Below are positions 51,445 through 59,223 of a stretch of DNA of 64,000 nucleotides, piece after piece. The notes beneath the pieces are model-generated. The model was not told where the DNA came from. It did not search any database and was given only the letters and a program-made list of their open reading frames with translations. This DNA comes from Sandaracinaceae bacterium (GTDB taxonomy: Bacteria > Myxococcota_A > Polyangia > Polyangiales > Houyiibacteriaceae), in assembly GCA_020633055.1 (NCBI GenBank), contig JACKEJ010000009.1, positions 310,001 through 374,000 on the forward strand, given 5' to 3'. Position numbers and translations under genes: made by a program. Numbering within the stretch: the first letter of the stretch is position 1; every line of letters starts with the position of its first letter.

Positions 51445-52665
51445 ATGCGGAAGATGGTCCCCAGGTTCGCTGAGGGTGAGGACGGGCGACCCATCGTCAA
51501 TCCTTCCCCCAGAGGTAGACCCGTGAACGCTCCCCCCAGTTATTCACCGCCCGACTTTCGCATCGAAAGCGTCGAAATCGCCGATGGAACCTTCTGGGTC
51601 GGCAAGCGCGCAGAAGGTGGGGTGTTCCACGCCAACCCCTACCTGCGCACGTTCCGTGGACGCGCTGACGGCGGACGAGAGTCTGCGTTCCACGTGCTGA
51701 TCGACCCGGGCTCCAGCAGCGACTTCACCTTCGTCCACACGAAGGTCTCCGGCCTCATTGGCGGGCTAGACAAGCTCTCCGCCTTGTTCATCAACCACCA
51801 GGACCCGGATGTCGGCGCGTCTGCCTCCATCATCATGGCGCGCTATGCTCCCAAGGCGTCCATCCTGTGCTCGGAGGATACCTGGCGCCTGATCGTGCAC
51901 GGCAACCTGCCGCGCGACCGCTTCATGGCCACGGAGCGGTTCGCCAACGGCATCAAGTTGCCCACGGGACAGCGGCTGCTCCCCGTGCCTTCGCCGTTCT
52001 GCCACTTTCGCGGCGCCGTCATGCTGTACGACCCGCAGACGCGGGTGCTCTTCAGCGGCGACTTGTTCGGGGGCCTGACCGACGGGAACGACCTGCGCCT
52101 GGACGCGGACGAGTCCGACTGGGCGGGGATCCGCGCGTTTCACCAGCTGTACATGCCCGTCAACGCAGCCCTCGCGGGTGCGGTGGCGGCCATCCGCGCG
52201 CTCGAGCCTGCTGTCGAGGTCATCGCGCCGCAGCACGGGCGCGTGATCCGCGGGGCGCTCGTGGCGCAGTTCCTGGACCGCATGGCGCGCCTGCCGGTGG
52301 GCCTGGACATCATGGACGAGGCCTCCGATCCTTCGTCTCTCCAAGCGTGGAACGCCGTCGCGCAGCGCGTGTTGGAGGTCGCCCGGGGCTTCTTGGGGCC
52401 TCAAGCCGAAGCCAAGCTCGCCGAGGACGGCGACCTGGCTGACACGCTGCGCTTCGACGGTGGGCGCGTGTCCATCGAGAGTCTCGGCAAGTGGACGGTC
52501 GAGCGTCTGGTCGAGCGGCTCTGCGTGAACGAACCCAGCGAGATCGTCGGGCCCATCATGGTGGAGGCGACGGTCGCGGCGACGGAGTACGACCTACCGA
52601 CGCCCCACTTGGACATCGAGGGCGCGTTCGCGGGCGAGACACCGACCTCGCTCGCAGTCGGCTGA
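51445..52665 (+). CDS. MBL-fold diiron (ODP-type) protein
   Basis: About 407 residues. The metallo-beta-lactamase fold with N-H-Q-D-P-D-V in place of H-x-H-x-D-H is the pattern of oxygen-binding diiron (ODP) proteins related to flavodiiron reductases. It appears in SALFINHQDPDVGASASIIMARY, with further ligands in SPFCHFRGAVMLYDP, LFSGDLFGGLTD and EVIAPQHGRVI. It lacks a flavodoxin domain. Such proteins sense or reduce O2, NO or peroxide. The start is placed at ATG 51445; an earlier TTG and a later ATG (51454) are possible. Confidence 0.78.
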   Translation: MRKMVPRFAEGEDGRPIVNPSPRGRPVNAPPSYSPPDFRIESVEIADGTFWVGKRAEGGVFHANPYLRTFRGRADGGRESAFHVLIDPGSSSDFTFVHTKVSGLIGGLDKLSALFINHQDPDVGASASIIMARYAPKASILCSEDTWRLIVHGNLPRDRFMATERFANGIKLPTGQRLLPVPSPFCHFRGAVMLYDPQTRVLFSGDLFGGLTDGNDLRLDADESDWAGIRAFHQLYMPVNAALAGAVAAIRALEPAVEVIAPQHGRVIRGALVAQFLDRMARLPVGLDIMDEASDPSSLQAWNAVAQRVLEVARGFLGPQAEAKLAEDGDLADTLRFDGGRVSIESLGKWTVERLVERLCVNEPSEIVGPIMVEATVAATEYDLPTPHLDIEGAFAGETPTSLAVG

Positions 52666-52798
52666 GGTGGGTCGACGAGGGCGGGCGCCGTGCCCGCTCG
52701 GTGTCCCCGTCCTACCCTGGCAGGGAGACGCCGTGTCATGCTCTACCCGGCAAGGGACCTCGCGCATCCACCATGACCATGAGGGACGAACCGACCGC

Positions 52799-54130
52799 AT
52801 GAACACCGATCTCCGGCTCCGACGCTTGTTCAAGAACATCTCGTTCGCCGCGCTGGCCGCCCAAGCCAGCAGCTGCTCCGACGCGCACTCCGTGAGTCGC
52901 GGCGGGTTCGACCTCACGGTCCCTTGTGACGATGCCGCCCTCGTCGCCGGCGCGCTTCACGCGGTGGACGGCGACTACCTGGCGATTCGCGTCGGCTACC
53001 TGCCCAACGCCGACGACGGCCCCCCTCCGCCCGTCATCTACGGTGCGGCAGGGGTTCCGTGCGCCACGGCGACGGACACGGCGGCCTGCGAAGAGGCGTT
53101 CGCTGCGCTCCCGGAGGACCAGGGGTGGGGCTCCGACGTCATCTTCTGGCCCGAGAGGTATCGATCTCGCACGCATCTGATCTGGACCCGCGGCGACGAG
53201 GTGGGCGTCATCACGACTGACGAAGAGCTGCTGGCGTTCCTGGGCACCATCCACGATCCCGAAGCGGCCGCGCTGGTTGCGCGCTTCGTGGCTGGGCACC
53301 GCATCGTCTGTGATGGTCCCAACGCGCGCGTGGTCGACGAGGGGGTGGAGCTCGTCACGTCGACGGGCTCCGCGTGCGGGAGGGATACGTTTCGCAGCGA
53401 GAACATCCTGCTGATCGCGCCGGACGGAACGGCGACCGTGCAGCGCAGCGTCGTGGTCGAGGTGGGTGACCCCAACTGCGTGATCGGGCGGCTCACCACG
53501 GGCGCGGAGCTTCCTCCGCACGCGCGACACCAGGCGCTCGGGGCCTACTTCGCGGAGATGGCGGCCCTCGAGGCGAGCGCCGTGACCGCGTTCGAACGCC
53601 TGGCCCAGGAGCTGCACGCGCTAGGCGCCCCCGCAGAGCTCGTTCGTCGAGCTCGGGACGCGCGTGACGACGAGACACGTCATGCCGCCCAGGTGGGCGC
53701 GCTGGCTAGCCAATACGGCGCCTTGCCGTTGGAGATCGAGCCTCCATCGACGCTCACGCTCCGCAGCGCGCTGGACGTCGCGCTCGAGAACGCGCGCGAG
53801 GGCTGCGTGCGCGAGACCTTTGGCGCGCTGGTCGCTACGCACCAGGCGCAGCACGCCCGAGACCCGCGTGTGGCAGAGGTGCTCGGGGTCATCGCGGAGG
53901 ACGAGACGCGTCACGCCGCGCTCGCGTGGGACTTGGCCGCCTGGCTCAACGGCGTGCTCACGCCCGCCGAACGTGTGGTGGTCCACGCCGAGCGTACCTA
54001 CGCGCAGCGTCTCTTCCGCGATGGCGCGACCCACGCGCTCGACGAGGCGGCGCGCGAAGCGGCTGGGCTACCGGACACCGGCATGGCGCGCGTGCTGTTC
54101 GATGCGCTCTCCGCGCAGCTGTGGAGCTGA
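52799..54130 (+). CDS. Exported-type protein with C-terminal ferritin-like diiron domain
   Basis: 443 residues from ATG 52799. The N-terminal 20-25 residues are moderately hydrophobic with a Cys at 24 (QASSC), suggesting export or a lipid anchor without a strict lipobox. A middle domain (about 30-225) is unassigned. The last 200 residues form a four-helix ferritin-like domain with two diiron motifs: EMAALEASAVTAFERLAQEL...DDETRHAAQ and ETFGALVATHQAQHA...EDETRHAALAWDLAAW. The two E-x-x-x-H (DETRHA) copies are telling. Possible iron or oxidation chemistry at the envelope. Confidence 0.78.
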   Translation: MNTDLRLRRLFKNISFAALAAQASSCSDAHSVSRGGFDLTVPCDDAALVAGALHAVDGDYLAIRVGYLPNADDGPPPPVIYGAAGVPCATATDTAACEEAFAALPEDQGWGSDVIFWPERYRSRTHLIWTRGDEVGVITTDEELLAFLGTIHDPEAAALVARFVAGHRIVCDGPNARVVDEGVELVTSTGSACGRDTFRSENILLIAPDGTATVQRSVVVEVGDPNCVIGRLTTGAELPPHARHQALGAYFAEMAALEASAVTAFERLAQELHALGAPAELVRRARDARDDETRHAAQVGALASQYGALPLEIEPPSTLTLRSALDVALENAREGCVRETFGALVATHQAQHARDPRVAEVLGVIAEDETRHAALAWDLAAWLNGVLTPAERVVVHAERTYAQRLFRDGATHALDEAAREAAGLPDTGMARVLFDALSAQLWS

Positions 54131-54138
54131 CGGCGGTA

Positions 54139-54540
54139 CTACCCCGCCACCTGCGCGGTCCACGCCGGCAGGTTGTAGTAGTTGGTCACCCGCGTGATGC
54201 GTCCGTCCGCGATCTCGAAGAACGCTCCAGCCGGGAGCGTGTACGTCTGCCCGTTGGCCGCGGGCAGGCCCTCGTCCGTGGCCATGTACTCGCCGTGCAC
54301 CACGAACTCGGCGGCGGCCCGCGTCCCGTCCGGGGTCTGCATGACCACGATGTCCGAGAGGCGCTCGCGGTAGCAGCGGCTCATCTTGGCCATGAACGAC
54401 GCGAACGCGGTCGCGCCCACCTGCCGCTCGCCCTGGTTGACGTCGTGCACCACGTCGTCGGCCAGGAGCGCCAGGAAGGCGGGCATGTCGTCGGCGTTGA
54501 AGGCGGCGTAGTACGCCTGGACGAGCTCGGTCGCGGTCAT
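54139..54540 (-). CDS. SnoaL-like/nuclear transport factor 2 fold protein
   Basis: 133 residues from ATG 54540: MTATELVQAYYAAFNADDMPAFLALLADDVVHDVNQGERQVG is the standard SnoaL-like/ketosteroid isomerase-type opening, and YTLPAGAFFEIADGRITRVTNYYNLPAW the closing strand. Ligand or reaction unknown. The stop is 8 bp from that of the convergent ferritin-like gene. Confidence 0.83.
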   Translation of the reverse strand: MTATELVQAYYAAFNADDMPAFLALLADDVVHDVNQGERQVGATAFASFMAKMSRCYRERLSDIVVMQTPDGTRAAAEFVVHGEYMATDEGLPAANGQTYTLPAGAFFEIADGRITRVTNYYNLPAWTAQVAG

Positions 54541-54607
54541 GGGTCTCTCCGGGGTGTGCTCGCGGCGCTTGGGCCGCGGGCCCCGCATGATAGATTCGGC
54601 GCCGCTC

Positions 54608-55201
54608 ATGGACATCCAATTGCTGCACGGGTCCGGCATCGCGCCCTACATCGACGAGGTGGCGCGCCTGCGCATCACCGTCTTCCGCGACTTCCCCTAC
54701 CTGTACGACGGCACCGTCGAGTACGAGGCCGAGTACCTGGCGACCTACGTGCGCAGCGAGGACAGCCTGTGCGTGCTGGTGCGCGACGGCGACCAGGTGG
54801 TGGGCGCCTCGACGGCGCTCCCGCTCGAAGACGAGTCCGAGGCCTTCCAGCGCCCCTTCGTTTCCGCCGGCTGGGACGTGCCGCGCATCTTCTATTACGC
54901 CGAGTCGGTGCTGCTGCCCGCCTACCGCGGCACAGGGCTCGGGGTGCGCTTCTTCGAGGAGCGCGAGGCCCACGCGCGCCGCCTCGGGCGCTTCGGCTAC
55001 TGCGCCTTCTGCGCCGTCCAGCGCCCCGCCGACCACCCGCGACGCCCGGCGGACTACGTGCCCCTCGACGCCTTCTGGGCCCGGCGCGGTTACCAGCATC
55101 ACCCCGAGCTGCACACCGAGTACCGCTGGCGCGATCTCGATGAAGAGAGCGAGTCGCCGAAGCCGATGTCCTTCTGGATCAAGCCCCTCGATCCGAGCTG
55201 A
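54608..55201 (+). CDS. GNAT family N-acetyltransferase
   Basis: 197 residues from ATG 54608. GNAT core: CVLVRDGDQVVGASTALPLED (strand and turn), IFYYAESVLLPAYRGTGLGVRFFEEREAHARRLG with the acetyl-CoA loop R-G-T-G-L-G, then AFWARRGYQHHPEL. Transfers an acetyl group to an unknown amine. Divergent from the SnoaL-like gene. Confidence 0.85.
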   Translation: MDIQLLHGSGIAPYIDEVARLRITVFRDFPYLYDGTVEYEAEYLATYVRSEDSLCVLVRDGDQVVGASTALPLEDESEAFQRPFVSAGWDVPRIFYYAESVLLPAYRGTGLGVRFFEEREAHARRLGRFGYCAFCAVQRPADHPRRPADYVPLDAFWARRGYQHHPELHTEYRWRDLDEESESPKPMSFWIKPLDPS

Positions 55202-55362
55202 CCAAGGGCCCGACGGGAGGACCGCCGCACCCTGGACGGGCGCCCGGGCGTGCGGCCGTCATCGAGAGCGCTGCAGCGCTGCGTCAGCTTCTGTCAGCAT
55301 GGTCCGGGGGCTTGCCGCCCCGCCCTTGCGGGCAACACGCTGGCGCCCCACGATGCTCGCCC

Positions 55363-56295
55363 ATGTCCCCCCCGGCCATCCTCTCCATCACGGGTCTGAG
55401 CAAGGTCTACGCGTCCGGTCAGCACGCCCTCGACGACGTCAACCTCGACATCCAGCGCGGCGAGATCTTCGCGCTGCTGGGCCCCAACGGAGCCGGCAAG
55501 ACCACGCTCATCGGCATCGTGTGCGGCATCGTCAACGCCACCTCGGGCCGCGTGCTGGTGGATGGGCACGACGCTTCGAAGGACTTCCGGGCCGCGCGCA
55601 AGAAGGTCGGCCTCGTCCCGCAGGAGCTCACGACGGACGCGTTCGAGACCGTCTGGGCCACCGTCAATTTCAGCCGCGGCCTGTTCGGCAAGCCCAAGGA
55701 CCCGGCGCTGATCGAGCGCATCCTGCGCGACCTGTCGCTGTGGGACAAACGCGACAGCAAGATCATGACGCTCTCGGGCGGCATGAAGCGGCGCGTCATG
55801 ATCGCCAAGGCCCTCTCCCACGAACCCCAGCTGCTGTTCCTGGACGAGCCCTCCGCGGGCGTGGACGTCGAGCTGCGCCGCGACATGTGGGCGCTCGTGC
55901 GGCGCCTGCGCGACCAAGGGGTCACCATCATCCTCACCACGCACTACATCGAGGAGGCTGAGGAGATGGCGGACCGCGTGGGCGTCATCCGCAAGGGGCA
56001 GCTCATCCTGGTGGAGGACAAGCACACGCTGATGAACAAGCTGGGCACGAAGGAGCTCCGCCTTTCGCTGCAGCAGCCCCTCGAGGCCATCCCCGAGGCG
56101 CTCGCCGAGTACCCGCTGGCGCTGGTCGACGAGGGGCGCGAGCTGGTCTTCACCTTCGACGCGCAGCAGGAGGAGACGGGCATCGCGCCCATGCTGCGCC
56201 GGCTCCACGAGCACGGCATCGACTTCAAGAGCCTGCAGTCCAGTGAGTCCTCGCTCGAGGACATCTTCGTTCGCCTCGTGAAGGAGGGCGCATGA
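55363..56295 (+). CDS. ABC transporter ATPase (YadG-like)
   Basis: 310 residues from ATG 55363. Walker A LLGPNGAGKTTLIGIVCG, Q-loop GLVPQELTTDAF, signature MTLSGGMKRRVMIAKALSHEP, Walker B LLFLDEPSAGVD and H-loop ILTTHYIEEAEEMADR. The length and the 4-bp overlap with an ABC-2 permease match the E. coli yadG-yadH pair. It energises export of an unknown substrate. Confidence 0.92.
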   Translation: MSPPAILSITGLSKVYASGQHALDDVNLDIQRGEIFALLGPNGAGKTTLIGIVCGIVNATSGRVLVDGHDASKDFRAARKKVGLVPQELTTDAFETVWATVNFSRGLFGKPKDPALIERILRDLSLWDKRDSKIMTLSGGMKRRVMIAKALSHEPQLLFLDEPSAGVDVELRRDMWALVRRLRDQGVTIILTTHYIEEAEEMADRVGVIRKGQLILVEDKHTLMNKLGTKELRLSLQQPLEAIPEALAEYPLALVDEGRELVFTFDAQQEETGIAPMLRRLHEHGIDFKSLQSSESSLEDIFVRLVKEGA

Positions 56296-57053
56296 ACCGT
56301 CACGCCGTCGCCGCCATCTATCGCTTCGAGATGGCTCGCACCTTCCGCACGCTGATGCAGAGCATCGCGTCTCCCGTGCTGTCCACGTCCCTCTACTTCA
56401 TCGTGTTCGGCGCGGCCATCGGCTCGCGCATGGGCGCGGTGGACGGCGTGGACTACGGCGCCTTCATCATCCCCGGGCTGGTCATGCTGTCGCTGCTGAG
56501 CGAGAGCATCAGCAACGCCTCCTTCGGCATCTACATGCCCAAGTGGTCCGGCACCATCTACGAGCTGCTCTCCGCGCCCGTGGCCTTCACGGAGATCGTG
56601 CTGGGCTATGTCGGTGCGGCGGCCACCAAGGCCATGATGGTGGGCACGCTCATCCTCGTCACCGCGCGGCTCTTCGTGGACTACGAGGTGCAGCACCCGC
56701 TCCTGATGGTGGGCTTCCTCGCGCTCACCGCGGTGACGTTCAGCCTGTTCGGGTTCCTCATCGGTCTGTGGGCCAACAGCTTCGAGCAGCTGCAGGTGAT
56801 CCCGCTCATGGTGGTCACCCCGCTCACGTTCCTCGGCGGGAGCTTCTACTCCATCGACATGCTCCCGCCTTTCTGGCAGAAGGTCGCGCTGGTCAACCCG
56901 GTCGTCTACCTCATCAGCGGCTTCCGCTACAGCTTCTATGGGGTCTCGGACGTCAGCCCGGGCGTCAGCCTGGCCATGGTGCTGGTGTTCCTCACCGTGT
57001 GTGGCGGTATCGTGCGCTACATGGTGACGACGGGCTACAAGCTCAAGTCCTAG
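56292..57053 (+). CDS. ABC-2 type permease (YadH-like)
   Basis: 253 residues with six helices: LYFIVFGAAIGSRMG, YGAFIIPGLVMLSLLSESISNASFGIY, FTEIVLGYVGAAATKAMMVGTLILV, HPLLMVGFLALTAVTFSLFGFLIG, VIPLMVVTPLTFLGGSFYSIDMLP and SLAMVLVFLTVCGGIVRYMV. LGGSFYSIDMLPPFWQ is the ABC-2 family block. Translationally coupled to the upstream ATPase (ATGA). Together they form the two-gene exporter. Confidence 0.9.
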   Translation: MNRHAVAAIYRFEMARTFRTLMQSIASPVLSTSLYFIVFGAAIGSRMGAVDGVDYGAFIIPGLVMLSLLSESISNASFGIYMPKWSGTIYELLSAPVAFTEIVLGYVGAAATKAMMVGTLILVTARLFVDYEVQHPLLMVGFLALTAVTFSLFGFLIGLWANSFEQLQVIPLMVVTPLTFLGGSFYSIDMLPPFWQKVALVNPVVYLISGFRYSFYGVSDVSPGVSLAMVLVFLTVCGGIVRYMVTTGYKLKS

Positions 57054-57124
57054 CCGTCTTCGAACGTTGGCTCAGCTGCCGGCGCGACAGAAGGGGCCGT
57101 TCGAGAACAGGCTGCCAGCGCGCA

Positions 57125-57505
57125 TCAGGGCGCGAGCTCCTGTGCGAAGTGCAGAATGTACCAGGCTACGCCGAGCACGATCAGCATCACCGTGGCCGCG
57201 ACCAGAGGCCACATCTGCGCGCCACGGCCCCCCACGTCGCGCGAGAAACGGTCGCGGTAGAAGCGCCCGCCGCTGCGCCTGCGCAGCTTGGTCTGCACGC
57301 CGCGCAAGAGATCCACCGACGGGGCCACGGCCTCGTCCGCCTGTGCGATGGCGGCGGCTTCGTCCAGCACGTCGCGCAGCTCCTCGTACTCGGCGCGGAG
57401 CTGCGGGTCGGCCTCCAGGGCCGCGTGGAACGCCGCCCGCTGCGCGGTGTCCAGCGCGTCGTCCAGCGCCTCGGGGAACAGGTCTCGGGCTTCGTCGGAG
57501 GTCAT
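57125..57505 (-). CDS. Putative anti-sigma factor (single-pass membrane)
   Basis: 126 residues: a helical N-terminal domain (SDEARDLFPEALDDALDTAQRAAFHAALEADPQLRAEYEELRDVLDEAAAI) of the anti-sigma type but without the zinc C-x-x-C motif, and a C-terminal helix LVAATVMLIVLGVAWYILHF. Its ATG overlaps the stop of the sigma factor gene by four bases, the standard pairing. The membrane helix suggests envelope-stress input. Confidence 0.8.
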   Translation of the reverse strand: MTSDEARDLFPEALDDALDTAQRAAFHAALEADPQLRAEYEELRDVLDEAAAIAQADEAVAPSVDLLRGVQTKLRRRSGGRFYRDRFSRDVGGRGAQMWPLVAATVMLIVLGVAWYILHFAQELAP

Positions 57506-58167
57506 GGCTCACCTTCTGTCGGTCCGCGCTCCCCATGCTGCAGCTGCCGCACCTTGTCCACCAGCGCGAGCCGCGCGCGGTGCAGGCGGCTCTTGACCGT
57601 GCCCGACGCCAGGCCGGTCACTTCCTGGATCTCCTCGTAGGAGAGCTGCTGCACGTCCCGCAGCACCACCAGCTCGCGGTGCTCGTCGGGGAGCTCGCGC
57701 AGCGCCCGCTGGATGATGCTCTCGGTCTCGCGCGCCTCGAGCGCATGATCGGGGCGCGGCACCTGGTGGCTGGTGTTCATGCTGGCGCTCTCGATGCCCT
57801 CGCGGTCTCCGACCTCGTCGAACTCCTTGTGGGACCCCCGCGCCCTCCGCTTCATGTACTTGAGGCGGTTCTTCGCGTGGTTGATGGCCACCCGGTAGAT
57901 CCAGGTGCTCAGCTTGCTGTCGCCGCGGAACTGGTCGATGGCCTTGAAGACCGTGACGAACACCTCCTGCGCCAGGTCCTCGGCCTCGGCCTCGTCGCCC
58001 AGCATGCGCAGCACCACGCGGTACACGCGGCCTTGATACAGCCGGACCAGCTCGTTGAACGCCGCCTCGTCGCGACGCCTCAAACGCAAGACGAGCTGTT
58101 CTTCGTAACCCTCGGGCATGACCACGTGAAATTGCGCAGCCGCCGCGGCACGATCGAGCTCCGTCAT
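57502..58167 (-). CDS. ECF RNA polymerase sigma factor (RpoE-like)
   Basis: 221 residues from ATG 58167. Region 2: FNELVRLYQGRVYRVVLRMLGDEAEAEDLAQEVFVTVFKAIDQFRGDSKLSTWIYRVAINHAKNRLKY. Region 4: RALRELPDEHRELVVLRDVQQLSYEEIQEVTGLASGTVKSRLHRARLALVDKVRQL. A basic linker has K-R-R-A-R-G. Couples to the downstream anti-sigma gene. No autoregulatory promoter was identified in the short upstream region. Confidence 0.93.
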   Translation of the reverse strand: MTELDRAAAAAQFHVVMPEGYEEQLVLRLRRRDEAAFNELVRLYQGRVYRVVLRMLGDEAEAEDLAQEVFVTVFKAIDQFRGDSKLSTWIYRVAINHAKNRLKYMKRRARGSHKEFDEVGDREGIESASMNTSHQVPRPDHALEARETESIIQRALRELPDEHRELVVLRDVQQLSYEEIQEVTGLASGTVKSRLHRARLALVDKVRQLQHGERGPTEGEP

Positions 58168-58352
58168 CAAGTCCACGGTCGGTGGACACCAGCGTTGCCC
58201 GGCGGTTCCCGGCATCGTACACGAAGCGCGGCCCCGCACATCATGCGCGTCGACGCTCACGGTCGCTCACCCGCGCACGCCCCCCCTGCCGGACAACGCT
58301 CCCCCGCGCGGCGCGCCTCACGGTTGACGTGGCCCGCAAGGCTCCGCACGCT

Positions 58353-59213
58353 GTGCCCGTGTCGCACGCTCGTCCGCCTCGCGCGTCCCTCCCGAGCCCC
58401 GGCGCGTCTCACGTGCCCGTGCGGGCCGGCGTGCTCGGAGGGCTGCTGGGGCTGCTGCTGGGGCTGCTGGGCTGTGACGCGCCGCGGACCATCAGCGACG
58501 CGTCCGTGGAGCAAGGCGCCACCGATCTGGGCAGCGCCGACGGCGCCGTCACGGACTTCGGCGTGGACGTCGGCCCGCCCCCGGACTTCGGCGTGCTCCC
58601 AGACCTCGGCATCCCCCCCACCCAGGACACGGACGGCGACGGGCTGTGCGACGTGCGCGAGATCGTCCGGGGGACGCGCGTCGACGAGTCGGACACAGAC
58701 GGCGACGAGGTGCCCGACTACTTCGAGTTCATCCTCGGCACCAACCCCCTGGACCCCAGCACCCCCACGATGGGCGAGCTCCTCTTCCTGCCCGAGTCAC
58801 TCGGGGCCAGCACGAGCATGGGTGTCCGACGCCGCATCGTCGGCGCGGGCGAGGACTACAGTGGCGCGTTCGTGGCCTACCCGGTGTACGACCCCGAAGG
58901 GCTCAGCGGGGACTCGTTCTTCGTGCGCGCGTTCGCGACGTCGGCCGAGCCCATGGGCAACGTCGCCCTCGTCGTGCCGGAGGAGGAGCGCTACTACGGC
59001 GTGGTGGGCTCGACGGAGCTCGGCTTCGAGGTGGAGCTGGCCGTGCCGAGCGGCTTCCTGCCACGCGGCTGTGGGCGCATCTACCCGCTGCGCTACGACA
59101 TCAAGCGCAGCGATGGACGGTTCGCCGGAGGCGACCGTCGCTTCTTGGTCGTGCTGCCGGTGGCCGGCAGCTTCGCGGATGGTCCTTGGTGCTTCCCCCC
59201 GAGCTGCATATGA
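58353..59213 (+). CDS. Lipoprotein with thrombospondin-type-3-like Ca2+ repeats
   Basis: About 286 residues with lipobox LLGLLGC (start GTG 58353; GTG 58413 gives a shorter signal and is also possible). A D/G-rich linker (residues about 50-80) follows, then two Ca-binding repeats: DTDGDGLCDVREIVRGTRVD and DTDGDEVPDYFEFILGTNPLDPST. The C-terminal 150 residues are beta-rich (FVAYPVYDPEGLSGDSFFVRAF, GCGRIYPLRYDIKRSDGRF). A probable outer-membrane-anchored, Ca-dependent protein. Family of the last domain unknown. Confidence 0.75.
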   Translation: MPVSHARPPRASLPSPGASHVPVRAGVLGGLLGLLLGLLGCDAPRTISDASVEQGATDLGSADGAVTDFGVDVGPPPDFGVLPDLGIPPTQDTDGDGLCDVREIVRGTRVDESDTDGDEVPDYFEFILGTNPLDPSTPTMGELLFLPESLGASTSMGVRRRIVGAGEDYSGAFVAYPVYDPEGLSGDSFFVRAFATSAEPMGNVALVVPEEERYYGVVGSTELGFEVELAVPSGFLPRGCGRIYPLRYDIKRSDGRFAGGDRRFLVVLPVAGSFADGPWCFPPSCI

Positions 59214-59223
59214 GCGGGTGCGC

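Noticed and set aside
57067..59223. A 1,321-residue frame leading into the kinase gene
   Set aside because: The first 700 codons are antisense to the sigma/anti-sigma genes and out of frame with the Ca-binding lipoprotein; the kinase starts at GTG 59224.
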